A DNA stretch of 64,000 nucleotides. Origin: CAVVXN01 sp963772585. Its GTDB lineage: Bacteria > Planctomycetota > PLA2 > JAEUHO01. Under the pieces are notes generated by a model. That model saw nothing but the letters and a program-made list of their open reading frames with translations. It had not been told where the DNA came from and ran no database searches. Shown piece by piece: positions 34,361 to 42,821 of this stretch; within the stretch, counting starts at the first letter, position 1; the number at the start of each line of letters is the position of its first letter. Made by a program: the position numbers and the translations under genes. The stretch is from contig CAVYXV010000008.1 in the NCBI GenBank assembly GCA_963772585.1, positions 372,001-436,000 of the forward strand, read 5' to 3'.

Positions 34361-35878
34361 ATGGGCCCGCGCAACCTCTCTCTGGAAGGACGATTCGAGC
34401 GGCTGGAGGCGCGCCTCAGTTCCACAGAGCGGAAGTTGGCGATCGCCGAGCGCAAGTTGGAAGCCAGTGAGCGTCGCAGGCGCCATCTCGAGGCCAACCG
34501 CGCCAATCTCACACGCGAGATCAAGCGGCTGCGCGAGCACAACGGAATCCTCCAGGAGAAGGTCCGCGAACTCACGGCGCGCCTGAACCAGGACTCGTCG
34601 AACTCCTCCAAGCCGCCGTCCTCCGATGTGCCCTGGAAGGAACGCCGCAAGCAGAAGCCCACGGGCCGCAAGTCCGGCGGGCAGCCCGGTCGAGAGGGCA
34701 AGACGCGCAAGCCGCTACCTCCCGAGCAGGTGGATCGCACGATCCCGGTCATGCCGGAGCGGTGCGCTGGGTGTCGCTCGACGCTTCGGCCCGAGGACGT
34801 GGCCGGGGATCCGTATCGTCATCAGGTCATCGAGATCCCTCCCGTCGTCGCCGAGGTCGTCGAGTACGTCCTGCACTCGCTGAAGTGTAGCCGCTGCGGT
34901 GAGATCACGACGGCTGACCTGCCCGAGGGCGTGCCCAACCAGTGCGCCGGTCCTAGGCTCCAGGCGATCCTCTCGTTGCTTACGGCTCGCTTCCGCGTCA
35001 CGCGGCGCGAAGCACGGGACCTCGTCGTGGCGCTCTTCGGCGAGAAGGCCACGGTGTCCGAGGGCACCATCTCCAACCTGGAGCGGCGCACGAGCGAGGC
35101 GATCAAGCCCGCCTACGATGAGGCGCTGGATGCCATCCAGAACGCCGAGTTCGTCCACTGCGATGAAACGGGATGGTCGGAGGGCAATGATCGAGCCTGG
35201 CTCTGGGCTGCGGTCACCCCGATGCTCAAGGTGTTCCGCATCGACCCCCGCCGCAACCGCGAGGCGTTCCGCAAGCTCCTGTTCGCCTTCGTGGGCTTCC
35301 TCATCACGGATCGGTTCTCTGTCTACCGGATCCACGACACGAAGAAACGACAACTCTGCTGGGCGCACCTGCTGCGGAACTTCCTGGGGCTGGAAGAGCG
35401 AGGAGGCCAGGCCCGAAGCCTCGGGGTCCCGGGGCAGAAGATCGTGAAGGACGTGTTCCGAGAGTGGTATCGCTTCCGAGAAGGAGAGATCACGAGGCGG
35501 GCGCTTCTGCGCAGGTTGAAACCGATCCGCAGGCGGCTCGAACGGTTGCTGCGTCGTCACGTCAGCAATCCCATCCCGGCTGCTCGCAAGATCGCCAAGG
35601 ATCTGCTGGAGTACGGCGAGGCGCTGTGGACGTTCGCCCGGGTCGAGGGCATCGAGCCCACGAACAACGCCGCCGAGCGCGCCGTGCGCAAGGGCGTCCT
35701 GTGGCGCAAGGGGTCGTTCGGGTCGCACAGCGCCGAGGGCTCGCGCTTCGCCGAGCGGATGCTCACCGTCAGCGAGAGCCTGCGGGCGCAGGGCCGGGCG
35801 ATCCTCGACTTCTTCGAAGGGTCAGTCAGAGCGTCGTTGGTCGAGGCCCAGGGCCCATCCCTGCTGCCAGCCCGATGA
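34361..35878 (+). CDS. IS66-family transposase (TnpC-type), intact
   Basis: 505 residues from ATG 34361, 50 bp inside the left end. Residues ~10-75 form a coiled coil (LEANRANLTREIKRLREHNG); then NSSKPPSSDVPWKERRKQKP; a zinc-finger-like pair CAGCRSTLRPED and CSRCGEITTADLP; and the DDE catalytic core with Asp in FVHCDETGWSEGNDRAWLW, Asp in LITDRFSVYRIHD and Glu in GIEPTNNAAERAV. The C-terminal IS66 tail RFAERMLTVSESLRAQGRAI is complete. No tnpA or tnpB is present, as in ISBst12-like IS66 members. It is close to the damaged transposases of E1 and E2 and could mobilise them in trans if the slightly different ends are tolerated. Confidence 0.95.
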   Translation: MGPRNLSLEGRFERLEARLSSTERKLAIAERKLEASERRRRHLEANRANLTREIKRLREHNGILQEKVRELTARLNQDSSNSSKPPSSDVPWKERRKQKPTGRKSGGQPGREGKTRKPLPPEQVDRTIPVMPERCAGCRSTLRPEDVAGDPYRHQVIEIPPVVAEVVEYVLHSLKCSRCGEITTADLPEGVPNQCAGPRLQAILSLLTARFRVTRREARDLVVALFGEKATVSEGTISNLERRTSEAIKPAYDEALDAIQNAEFVHCDETGWSEGNDRAWLWAAVTPMLKVFRIDPRRNREAFRKLLFAFVGFLITDRFSVYRIHDTKKRQLCWAHLLRNFLGLEERGGQARSLGVPGQKIVKDVFREWYRFREGEITRRALLRRLKPIRRRLERLLRRHVSNPIPAARKIAKDLLEYGEALWTFARVEGIEPTNNAAERAVRKGVLWRKGSFGSHSAEGSRFAERMLTVSESLRAQGRAILDFFEGSVRASLVEAQGPSLLPAR

Positions 35879-35918
35879 CAGCCTCTACGTGAGCGAATCC
35901 CCGTGGTTACTGGAGAGT

Positions 35919-36125
35919 TCAAGGGCGGATCCACCTATCGGGCCACGACTCCAACTCCATCGCTTCGCGACCGTCGATGAGCAGCGTGTACATGTAGGGG
36001 TCGTCTGGCCAGTCGTTGATTCGGATGAGCCAGCGCTGGCCACCTACCCAAGCCTCCGCCGGGAACTCTGCATCCGTCGTTTCTGACCAGGCAACACGCT
36101 GAAGGTCGTAGCGGGGTGACTCCAT
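35919..36125 (-). CDS. Putative immunity protein of the E4 toxin
   Basis: 68 residues from ATG 36125 (MESPRYDLQRVAWSETTDAE), eight bases after a GGAGG that lies in the last toxin codons; only one base separates the toxin stop from this ATG. The C-terminal half, WLIRINDWPDDPYMYTLLID then a Glu/Trp-rich end, resembles small acidic hypothetical proteins I have seen beside toxins. No signal peptide. It converges on the transposase, in the same position as the immunity genes of E1 and E2. Role inferred from context. Confidence 0.6.
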   Translation of the reverse strand: MESPRYDLQRVAWSETTDAEFPAEAWVGGQRWLIRINDWPDDPYMYTLLIDGREAMELESWPDRWIRP

Positions 36126-36126
36126 C

Positions 36127-36530
36127 TCAGTCGCCTCCGAGCACGCCGCGATTAACACCAGGGTCAGATCTCTGAGCGGCCTCGATAACTTCTTCGTAGG
36201 CTGCGTCGCCACTCAGGCCCTTCGCCCGGGCCTTCGCGACGGCCTCCTCGAACGTTGGCCCATCCGGGTGACCGTACCTCTTCATGTCACGAGCCTCGGC
36301 CCACTTCACTCCTTCGGGTCCCATCTCAGCCCGAGCCCGCAGCCTAGCGTCCTTTCGGAGCCCATGCGCACCACGCGCTCTCCACTCGGCGGAACGACCC
36401 TCACGAATCCACCGCCGATTGCGCTCGCCGATTGCGGCGAGGTCGTCCAGATAGCGCTGCCGTATCGCTCTCGCGGCCTCGCTGCGGGCGCCAGCGGGCA
36501 GTTCCCCTCGGCCAGGGGCTGAGCGCTTAC
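36127..36530 (-). CDS. Toxin-like C-terminal domain of E4 (start-less)
   Basis: The frame is open from the right inverted repeat (codons from ~36537) to TGA at 36127-36129, about 134 residues. It opens RSAPGRGELPAGARSEAARA, then RQRYLDDLAAIGERNRRWIR, then HGLRKDARLRARAEM, and ends RYGHPDGPTFEEAVAKARAK with GLSGDAAYEEVIEAAQRSD. The Arg/Ala-rich helical lead and the Gly-x-Pro-Asp-Gly-Pro-Thr-Phe segment match, as I recall them, C-termini of proteins from PAAR/WXG-type toxin loci. The first ATG (36324) would drop half of it. In the host DNA a TGA lies in this phase about five codons before the repeat, so it is not fused to a gene at this site. Confidence 0.6.
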
Positions 36531-36538
36531 TTCGGACG
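36531..36538. repeat. Right target-site duplication of E4
   Basis: TTCGGACG, identical to 34303-34310, directly after the GAGCGCTTAC end. Confidence 0.92.
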
Positions 36539-36645
36539 TCACGTCTTCAGCACGGACAGCGTTCGAGGAGCGAGTCGTGCGCCTGCCCGAGGGTGGGGTC
36601 TTGGAGGGGTGGCGCGGGTCCCGGCAAGGACGCTTTCCCGGCTGA

Positions 36646-37232
36646 TAGCAGTCCGACCAGCCGCGCACGCTCTTCGCGGCGAAGAACACGCGCTCCACGG
36701 CGGCCATCGACGTGTGGTGGGCCAGGTAGCGCGCCGAGGTCGTGGAGACGAGACCGTCGGCGAGGCGGGTGGCCGAGACCCGCGCCGGCCGGGGCGGCCC
36801 CCCGTCCCCCGCGTGGTGCGCCCCGAGGCCGCGGCCCGCCCACACCGTCTCCCGCGCCGCCGGGCAGTGGATCACGCCGATCACCGGCGCCCCGGGCGCC
36901 TCGGCGGACTCGACGGCGACCAGCGTCCCCCAGAGCGGCACGCCCCGGGTGAACGAACGTGTGCCGTCGACGGGGTCGAGGATCCAGGTGAAGCCGCTGG
37001 TCCCGGGCCGGGCGGCCTCCTCCTCGCCTTCGATCCCGTCGTCGGGAAACGCGGCGGCGATGCGTTCGCGCATGACGCGCTCGGCGCCGCGGTCCGCGAC
37101 GGTGACGGGCGACCCGTCGCCCTTGCGCTCCACGGCCAGGGCGCCAGCGCGGAAGTGCCCCAGGGCGAAGTCCCCCCCCGCCCGGACGACGGCGAGGGCG
37201 TGATCGAGACGGGAGGCCAGGTCCGGGTTCAT
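36646..37232 (-). pseudogene. Truncated second copy of the inositol-monophosphatase-family gene
   Basis: Codons 1-195 of the gene at 28379-29188 are repeated here from Met 37232 with only scattered substitutions and no indels (586 bp aligned on both sides). Homology ends abruptly at RGWSDCYQ, near 36646. The remaining 74 residues, including the Trp-Asp motif that completes the metal site, are lost; the frame runs on into unrelated DNA (PGKRPCRDPRH...). The first two motifs (GIEGEEEA, DPVDGTRSF) are intact. Non-functional, but a precise marker of the duplication that brackets the mobile island. Confidence 0.9.
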
Positions 37233-37288
37233 GCCCGCCGACTCGAGCTCGCCCATCCCCCGAGACCCGCCTCCGCCGGGTGCGCGGT

Positions 37289-37513
37289 TCAGGGCGCGTC
37301 GTAGCAGGAGCGGCCGGGGGCGTTGCAGCGGCGGCGTTCGGCGGCGCTGCCGTCGGGACCGAGGGGCTCGGCGGTCTTCTCGCACCACCAGATCGCGGTG
37401 TCGAGGTCGTTCTCGACGTCGGCGGGATCGGGCAGGCCGAGGAAGGCGGCCTTCGTCTTGAGATGGCGACAGCGGGTGCGCAGCTCGGACAGGACCTTCT
37501 CGCGGTAGTTCAT
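37289..37513 (-). CDS. Small conserved-looking protein coupled to the xanthine-dehydrogenase-type operon
   Basis: 74 residues from ATG 37513, overlapping the stop of the FAD-subunit gene (ATGA). It starts MNYREKVLSELRTRCRHLKT and contains DVENDLDTAIWWCEKTAEPL; Cys residues recur at the end (CNAPGRSCYDAP). No signal peptide. The tight coupling suggests it belongs to the operon, perhaps as an assembly or accessory factor, but I recognise no family. Confidence 0.6.
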   Translation of the reverse strand: MNYREKVLSELRTRCRHLKTKAAFLGLPDPADVENDLDTAIWWCEKTAEPLGPDGSAAERRRCNAPGRSCYDAP

Positions 37514-38517
37514 CAGGACCTCCCCCACGCCTTCTCGAGCGCGCGGCGAACGGCGGCGCGAACCAGTTGGACCTTGTAGCGCGTGCCCGGGAGCGGCGTC
37601 GCGCCCTGGGTGGCGGCCTCGGCGGCCTTCTTCGCGAGGTCGGCCGTGAACTCGTGACCGACCAGCGCCTGCTCCGCGGTCGTGGCGCGCCAGGGCGTGG
37701 GCGACACGGCGCCCAGCCAGATCGATGCGTCCGACACCTTCCGACCCTCGCGCATGAGACGCACGCCGCAGGAGGCCAGCGCCCAGTCGAAGGCCGCGCG
37801 CTGGCGGATCTCCTCGTAGGCGGTCACCTCGCCGCGGCCGACGTCCTGGACGGGGAAGCTCACAGCCGCGATCACGGCGCCCTCGGGGAGCGCGAGATCC
37901 TCCTCGCGGCCACGGACGCGTTCGGGGTACCAGAGGTCCTGAAGCGCGCCCTCGGCCTCCTTCCCGTCGGCCCCGACCCAGTGAAGCGTCGCGCCGAGCG
38001 CCGACAGCGGCGGCGCGAGGCTCGAGGGGTGCGAGGACGCGCAGGGGTCGATGTCGAAGATGCCGGCCATGTCCTGCACGGCGCCCTCCTGGTGCGTCGA
38101 ACAGATGGTGGCCCCCCGCCGGAAGCAGCGGAACGAGGTGTGGCGGAAGTAGCGGCAGCGGTTGCGCTGCGCGAGGTTGCCCGCGACGGTGGCGAGATTG
38201 CGGATCTGGGGGCTGGCCGCCTCGGCCGCCGCCTCCGCGACGCCGAGGGCGGCCTGCCGCACGTCGGCGGACTCGGCGAGCTGCGCGAGCGTGACCAGCG
38301 CGCCCACCCTGACGCGGCCGCCGTCCACGTGGATCTCGCGGGCGCCGTCCCCCTCCACGTCCACCAGCCCCACGACGACGTCCGGCTCGCTCACGCGCTC
38401 CTTCATGCGGTCGAGCAGATCGATGCCGCCGGCCTTGAGGGTGCTCGCCTCCACGTCCCCCAGCGAGCGGGCCGCCGCGGCGAGGGATGTCGGCCGGTCG
38501 AAGCGGAACGCCTTCAT
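37513..38517 (-). CDS. Xanthine dehydrogenase family, FAD-binding subunit
   Basis: 334 residues, CoxM/XdhB/YagS type. An N-terminal Ala-rich FAD-binding start (FRFDRPTSLAAAARSLGD; TLKAGGIDLLDRMKERV), the FAD pyrophosphate motif NLATVAGNLAQRNRCRYFRH, and a C-terminal CO_deh_flav_C domain (ALASCGVRLMREGRKVSDAS; WLGAVSPTPWRA). FAD relays electrons from the 2Fe-2S subunit. It overlaps the molybdenum subunit by 4 bp and is coupled to the small gene downstream. No Tat signal is seen here although the 2Fe-2S partner has one, so it may be carried across with it. Confidence 0.93.
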   Translation of the reverse strand: MKAFRFDRPTSLAAAARSLGDVEASTLKAGGIDLLDRMKERVSEPDVVVGLVDVEGDGAREIHVDGGRVRVGALVTLAQLAESADVRQAALGVAEAAAEAASPQIRNLATVAGNLAQRNRCRYFRHTSFRCFRRGATICSTHQEGAVQDMAGIFDIDPCASSHPSSLAPPLSALGATLHWVGADGKEAEGALQDLWYPERVRGREEDLALPEGAVIAAVSFPVQDVGRGEVTAYEEIRQRAAFDWALASCGVRLMREGRKVSDASIWLGAVSPTPWRATTAEQALVGHEFTADLAKKAAEAATQGATPLPGTRYKVQLVRAAVRRALEKAWGRS

Positions 38518-40727
38518 GAACCCACCTTTCCGAGCGCGGCGAGGACCCGCGCCGGGGTCATCGGAAGCTCCCGGAGCTGCACGCCGAGCGCATTGAAGAC
38601 CGCGTTCGCCACGGCGGCGGACGTCGGCACCGTGGTGGGTTCACCCAGGCCCATCACGCCGGCGTTGTTGAAGCCGCTCGCGACGGAGGTGAGGACGACG
38701 TCGATCTCCGGCACGTCCTCCATGCCCGTGATGCGGTACGTGTCGAGATCGGCGTTGACCATGTCCCCGGTCGGGATGTCGAGCCGTTTCTCCTCGTAGA
38801 GCGCGTACCCGATGCCCTGGATGACGCCGCCGTTCACCTGGCTCCGGGCGGTCAGGGTGTCGATGATGCGGCCGGCGTCGTGCACGGCGACGACCTTCTC
38901 GACGCGGATCACGCCGGTTTCCGTGTCCACGGCGACCTGGGCGAACTGGCAGCCGGCCGTGTCGCCGATGCCGGCGTAGTTCGGTCGTCGCTGGCCCCGC
39001 ACCTCGAGGCCCTCGTCGCCGACGAGCTTGCACGCCTCGTCGAAGGTGGCCTGGTGGGTGCCGCCGTCGCCCGGCGCACGGAAGACGCCCTTCTCGGCGG
39101 TGACCTGCGAGGGATCCACCCCCCACGACTCGGACACGAGCCGGGCGAGCCCTTCGCGCGCGCGGAGTCCCGCTTCGCGGGCGGCGGGCGCCAGGGAGGG
39201 CGTCGTCTTGCTGCCGCCGCTCGGCGGACCGGGCGGGTAATCGGTATCGCCGATCCGCACCTGGATGCGCGCCGGCGCGATGCCCAGTTCCTCGGCGACC
39301 ATCAGCGCCAGGACGGTGCGGGTGCCCGTGCCGATGTCCTGCGCGCCGTTCATCACCGTGACCGTGCCGTCCTTCTCCACGCGCACGATCACGTTCCAAC
39401 GGCCGCCGCCCCGCTGGTACCAGATCGAGGCGGCGCAGCCTACGCCCCGCTGCACGATGCCCGGATCGGAGCCCGGCACCTTGCGCCGGTTCCGCGCCCA
39501 GCCGATGCGCTCGGCGCCGAGGCCCCACTGGATCTTGCGGATCGGGTGCGGATCGTTCTTCCGGCGCACCGTCAGGGGATCGAGCTTCCCCTCGTGGCAG
39601 AAGAGATCGATCAGGCCCTCCAGGGCGAAGACGCCCTGCGGATGGCCGGGCGCGCGAAACGCCGCGCCGCGCATCGTGAAGGTGGGCACCGTCGCCTGCT
39701 TCATGGCGATGGCGGGAATGTCGTACACCTTGGTGTTCGCGCAGCCCGCGCCCCCGGCCCCGTTCCCGGCGGTTCCGTAGGTCTCGCCCACCAACGCCCG
39801 GAACGTGCCGTCCGCCGCGCCGGCGAGTTTCAGTCGTTGGATGGAGTCGGGGCGGTTGCCGCCCACCAGGTGCTCCTGACGGCGAGGCAGCATCCCGTGT
39901 ACGGGCCGGTTCAGTTCCTTCGCGAACTCGGCCACCACGACGTCCCAGGGCTGCGCGCCGAACTTCGAACCGAACCCGCCGCCCATGTGCGGCGTGAGCA
40001 CGCGCACGCGGCCGCCCACGCCGAGCGGGCGCCCCAGCGACTTCATCGTCGAGGTGCCCTGTGTGCTGGCCCAGACGGTGGCGCTGCCGTCGCCATCGAG
40101 GCGACACACCACCCCGTGGGGCTCGAGACACGAGTGCGTCTGGATCTGCGTGCGCCAGGTGCCGCCGACGACCAGGGGAGCCTGCTCCACGAGCCGGCGC
40201 GCCTCGTCGGGATTGCGGCTCGCGCCCTCGTCGAAGGACGGCACGGTCGAGCGGGGGTCGACCTTCGGCGCCCCCTCCTTCAGCGCGTCCTCCGTCGTCA
40301 CGGCGTGCGGAAGGACCTCGTAGGTCACCCGGACCGCGGCGAGGGCGTCGTCGAGGACCGGGCGCGTCTCGGCGCAGACCGCGGCGACGGCCTGTCCCGC
40401 GTAGGTGACACGACGACCGGGCCACGCCTTCACGGCGAGGACGCCGGGGAGGGCCTCCGCCTTGGACGTATCCACGGCGGTCACCTTCGCGTGGGCGTGC
40501 GGCGAGATCACGAAGCCCGCGACCGCCATCCCCTCGGGTTGGACGTCCATCGTGTACTTCGCGGCGCCGGTGACCTTGGCGAGACCGTCCAGACGGGGCA
40601 CGTCGGTGCCGACGCTCTGCAACTCGGCATCCAGCCCCCAGGGGAGGGCGTCCTGATCGTGGATCTCGACCGTGATGTCCCTCTCCGCACCCTCCATGCC
40701 GGCGCGGAACGTGACGCGACGAGGCAT
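38514..40727 (-). CDS. Xanthine dehydrogenase family, molybdopterin-binding catalytic subunit
   Basis: 737 residues from Met 40727. Substrate- and Mo-MCD-binding subunit (YagR/CoxL/XdhA type). Visible are the N-terminal Ald_Xan_dh_C-like segment (GLAKVTGAAKYTMDV; YAGQAVAAVCAETRPVLDDA), the cofactor-binding loops GGGFGSKFGAQPW, RAPGHPQGVFALEGLID and GAQDIGTGTRTVLALMVAEE, and the C-terminal catalytic Glu position in MGLGEPTTVPTSAAVANAV. The length fits small bacterial enzymes. The substrate (purine, aldehyde or other heteroaromatic) is undetermined. It lies between the 2Fe-2S gene (2 bp gap) and the FAD gene (4 bp overlap). Confidence 0.94.
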   Translation of the reverse strand: MPRRVTFRAGMEGAERDITVEIHDQDALPWGLDAELQSVGTDVPRLDGLAKVTGAAKYTMDVQPEGMAVAGFVISPHAHAKVTAVDTSKAEALPGVLAVKAWPGRRVTYAGQAVAAVCAETRPVLDDALAAVRVTYEVLPHAVTTEDALKEGAPKVDPRSTVPSFDEGASRNPDEARRLVEQAPLVVGGTWRTQIQTHSCLEPHGVVCRLDGDGSATVWASTQGTSTMKSLGRPLGVGGRVRVLTPHMGGGFGSKFGAQPWDVVVAEFAKELNRPVHGMLPRRQEHLVGGNRPDSIQRLKLAGAADGTFRALVGETYGTAGNGAGGAGCANTKVYDIPAIAMKQATVPTFTMRGAAFRAPGHPQGVFALEGLIDLFCHEGKLDPLTVRRKNDPHPIRKIQWGLGAERIGWARNRRKVPGSDPGIVQRGVGCAASIWYQRGGGRWNVIVRVEKDGTVTVMNGAQDIGTGTRTVLALMVAEELGIAPARIQVRIGDTDYPPGPPSGGSKTTPSLAPAAREAGLRAREGLARLVSESWGVDPSQVTAEKGVFRAPGDGGTHQATFDEACKLVGDEGLEVRGQRRPNYAGIGDTAGCQFAQVAVDTETGVIRVEKVVAVHDAGRIIDTLTARSQVNGGVIQGIGYALYEEKRLDIPTGDMVNADLDTYRITGMEDVPEIDVVLTSVASGFNNAGVMGLGEPTTVPTSAAVANAVFNALGVQLRELPMTPARVLAALGKVGS

Positions 40728-40729
40728 GG

Positions 40730-41344
40730 TCAGTCCTCCTTCGCGGCGCGCAGGGCGGCCGCCACGACGTGCGGGTGCGTGCCGCACCGGCAGAGATTCC
40801 CGACCGTCGCGGCGCGCGCCTGCTGGGGCGTCAACGACGAGCCGTGCTCTTCGACGGCGGCGGCGACCGCCATCACCATCCCCGGCGTGCAGAAGCCGCA
40901 CTGCACGGCGTCCTCCGCCACGAAGGCGCGCTGCACCTTGTGGGGGTTCGCCGGCGTGCCGAGGCCCTCCACGGTCGTGACCTCGCGGCCCTCCGCCTCG
41001 ACGGCGAGCATCGTGCAGGAGGGAACCACGCGTCCGTCCACCCAGACCGTGCACGCGCCGCACTGCGCGCGATCGCAGACGGGCTTCGCCCCGGTGAGTC
41101 CGAGGGGCGGACGGCGAAGCGCCTCGAGAAGCGTTTCGCGCGGCTGGGCCTTCACCTCGACGTCGCGCCCGTTCAGGCGCATGCGGAACGTGACCTCGCC
41201 GGGTCCCTGGGCGCGCGTCTCGCCGGCGGCGCCGTCGGCAAGCGCTTCGAAGGGACGCAGCAACGCGCCCGAGGCGGCCGCGAGCCCCGCGCCGCGAAAC
41301 AGGCTCCGGCGGGACAACCCGCGCCTCCGTCGGTTTCCGGCCAT
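40730..41344 (-). CDS. Xanthine dehydrogenase family, [2Fe-2S] subunit with Tat signal
   Basis: 204 residues, first gene of the operon. The N-terminus NRRRRGLSRRSLFRGAGLAA is a twin-arginine signal followed by a hydrophobic Ala/Leu stretch, predicting export of the folded enzyme to the periplasm. Then come the plant-type ferredoxin domain (VCDRAQCGACTVWVDG with a later Cys in PSCTML) and the second cluster domain (CGFCTPGM and CRCGTHPH). These carry electrons from Mo to FAD. YagT-type periplasmic aldehyde oxidoreductases have the same signal, making an aldehyde oxidoreductase a good alternative to xanthine dehydrogenase. Confidence 0.94.
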   Translation of the reverse strand: MAGNRRRRGLSRRSLFRGAGLAAASGALLRPFEALADGAAGETRAQGPGEVTFRMRLNGRDVEVKAQPRETLLEALRRPPLGLTGAKPVCDRAQCGACTVWVDGRVVPSCTMLAVEAEGREVTTVEGLGTPANPHKVQRAFVAEDAVQCGFCTPGMVMAVAAAVEEHGSSLTPQQARAATVGNLCRCGTHPHVVAAALRAAKED

Positions 41345-41398
41345 CGACAGCCTCCTCGGGGGACGAGGCGTCGAACCTACGGGTGCGGCGTGGCGCGG

Positions 41399-42805
41399 TC
41401 AACGGGCCTTGAGTTGGAGGTGGAGTTGCGCGCCGGGCCGCGTCGCGTCGAGCGGGTGGTCCCGACGCCGGATGCCCCGGTCGGAGGCGACCTCGACGTC
41501 GTACGTGCCGGCGGGCACGTCGAAGGAGAAGTCGCCCCCCGACCCCAGTCGGCGTGTCCACAGGTGGCCGGTCACCCGGGCCTCGCCCTCGTGACGGTAG
41601 AGCCGGACGATCCCGCTCCTCGGGGCCCCGGAAACCGTCCCCTGGATGCGGGCCGGCTCCTCGTAGACGTACGGCAGGGGCGGCGGACCCTCGGCGGGCA
41701 CCTCGACGCGCGCCCACTGTCGCCCCCGGCGGAGCAGGAGCACGGTCGGGACGGCGGGGAGCCGGATCCGGAGGGCGAGGTCCCCGTCCGTCGCCGGCTC
41801 CGGGGGCACGAGCGCGAAGGCCCCTGCGGACGCAGGGCGGGCCAGGACGAGATCCGGGGGCCCGGGCAGGTCCACGGTGCGGGCGCCGTCGGGGCGGACC
41901 ACGAAGAGGTAGATCGCTTCCAGGCCGAGGGCCGTCGCCTCGGGGACCAGGGCCAGGGCCTTTCGTCCTGTGATCCCGACCGCGAGGGGCGGTCCCAGGC
42001 GGGCGATCCGGGGAAATCGGGCGATCCGATCCACCGGGACGGCCCGCCAGGAGAGATCCAGGGGCAGGCCGCCCTCGCGAAGCTCGACCGACGGGTCGTC
42101 GGGGAAGGGATCGTCGGACTCGGAGATCAGCGCCACGACCACGGGCATGGTCCCGGCCGGCCGGGCGTACTGCAGCTGGGCGCCGCCGCCTTCGGGCGCC
42201 TGGACGAGGATCAGCGCCGCCGGCGGCCCCTTCCCGGCGTTCTCGGGCTTCACCGGTCCCGCTGCCACGGGGGCCAGGTAGCCCTGGATCTCGATGCGCC
42301 CCCGCCAGTCCTCCGGCCGGAAGCGCAGCGCCGCCAGGCGCCCCGTCGGGTCCATGGCGACCTCCACGGGCAGCCTTCGCGGCGGCGCATCGCCGTCCTC
42401 GGGCGCCGCCTCGCGGGCGGCCCAGGTGCGCCCCGGTTGGAGCGACATGTCGCCGCTCAGCACGAAGAGGCGCGCCGGCGGCGCCAGGTAGACCGGCGAG
42501 GGCACCTCCAGACCGTGGATCTCCGGGCGCGCGCCGGCCATCGGCAGGGTCCGCCACCCGCCCGGGCCCTCGACGGTGAACACGCCCTCCGGCGCTCCCG
42601 GCGCCTCGTACCGGTCGCCCCCCACGGGGCGGAGCGGGATCCGGCGCTCGGGGTGGGCCGTCGGGACGAGGACGAGCCCCTCGGGCAGGGGGCCCTCCGT
42701 CGGCATCGGCAGGATCTCCACGCGGGGGGCGGAGGACGAATCGCCGCCGCACGCGGCGAGGAGGAGGAGCAGCGAGAGGGCGAGGAGGGATCTCGGGATC
42801 AGCAC
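41399..42805 (-). CDS. Lipoprotein with C-terminal CarboxypepD_reg-like domain
   Basis: 468 residues. The N-terminal LLALSLLLLLAACGGDSS is a strong lipoprotein signal (lipobox LAAC, Cys ~19), so it is anchored by lipid on the periplasmic side. The body has beta-rich segments of unknown family (VSPVYLAPPARLFVLSGD-like patterns around residues 80-200). The last ~90 residues read ARIQGTVSGAPRSGIVRLYR and GDFSFDVPAGTYDVEVASDR, a CarboxypepD_reg/transthyretin-like repeat. It lies 17 bp downstream of the adenosine-deaminase-family gene on the same strand. Function unknown. Confidence 0.8.
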   Translation of the reverse strand: MLIPRSLLALSLLLLLAACGGDSSSAPRVEILPMPTEGPLPEGLVLVPTAHPERRIPLRPVGGDRYEAPGAPEGVFTVEGPGGWRTLPMAGARPEIHGLEVPSPVYLAPPARLFVLSGDMSLQPGRTWAAREAAPEDGDAPPRRLPVEVAMDPTGRLAALRFRPEDWRGRIEIQGYLAPVAAGPVKPENAGKGPPAALILVQAPEGGGAQLQYARPAGTMPVVVALISESDDPFPDDPSVELREGGLPLDLSWRAVPVDRIARFPRIARLGPPLAVGITGRKALALVPEATALGLEAIYLFVVRPDGARTVDLPGPPDLVLARPASAGAFALVPPEPATDGDLALRIRLPAVPTVLLLRRGRQWARVEVPAEGPPPLPYVYEEPARIQGTVSGAPRSGIVRLYRHEGEARVTGHLWTRRLGSGGDFSFDVPAGTYDVEVASDRGIRRRDHPLDATRPGAQLHLQLKAR

Positions 42806-42821
42806 GGGGGTCCTTTCGCCG

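Larger units (their letters stand above)
34311..36530. mobile_element. Complete IS66-type transposon E4 with toxin/immunity cassette
   Basis: 2,220 bp. The left end is GTAACCGCTCACCCC; the right end, read inward on the minus strand, is GTAAGCGCTCAGCCCC (GTAA.CGCTCA.CCC shared). Both are flanked by TTCGGACG, an exact 8-bp duplication. Inside are an intact 505-residue transposase (left to right) and, from the right end, a start-less toxin-like frame followed by an immunity-like gene. This is the best-preserved example of the architecture seen in E1 and E2 and the only one with an unbroken transposase. Confidence 0.93.

Noticed and set aside
35881..35910. GTGAGCG...GTGGTTAC downstream of the E4 transposase as the right end of a simple IS66 element
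   Set aside because: It matches the left end only in its first six bases and its flank does not duplicate the left octamer. The end at 36530 matches better and has an exact 8-bp duplication.
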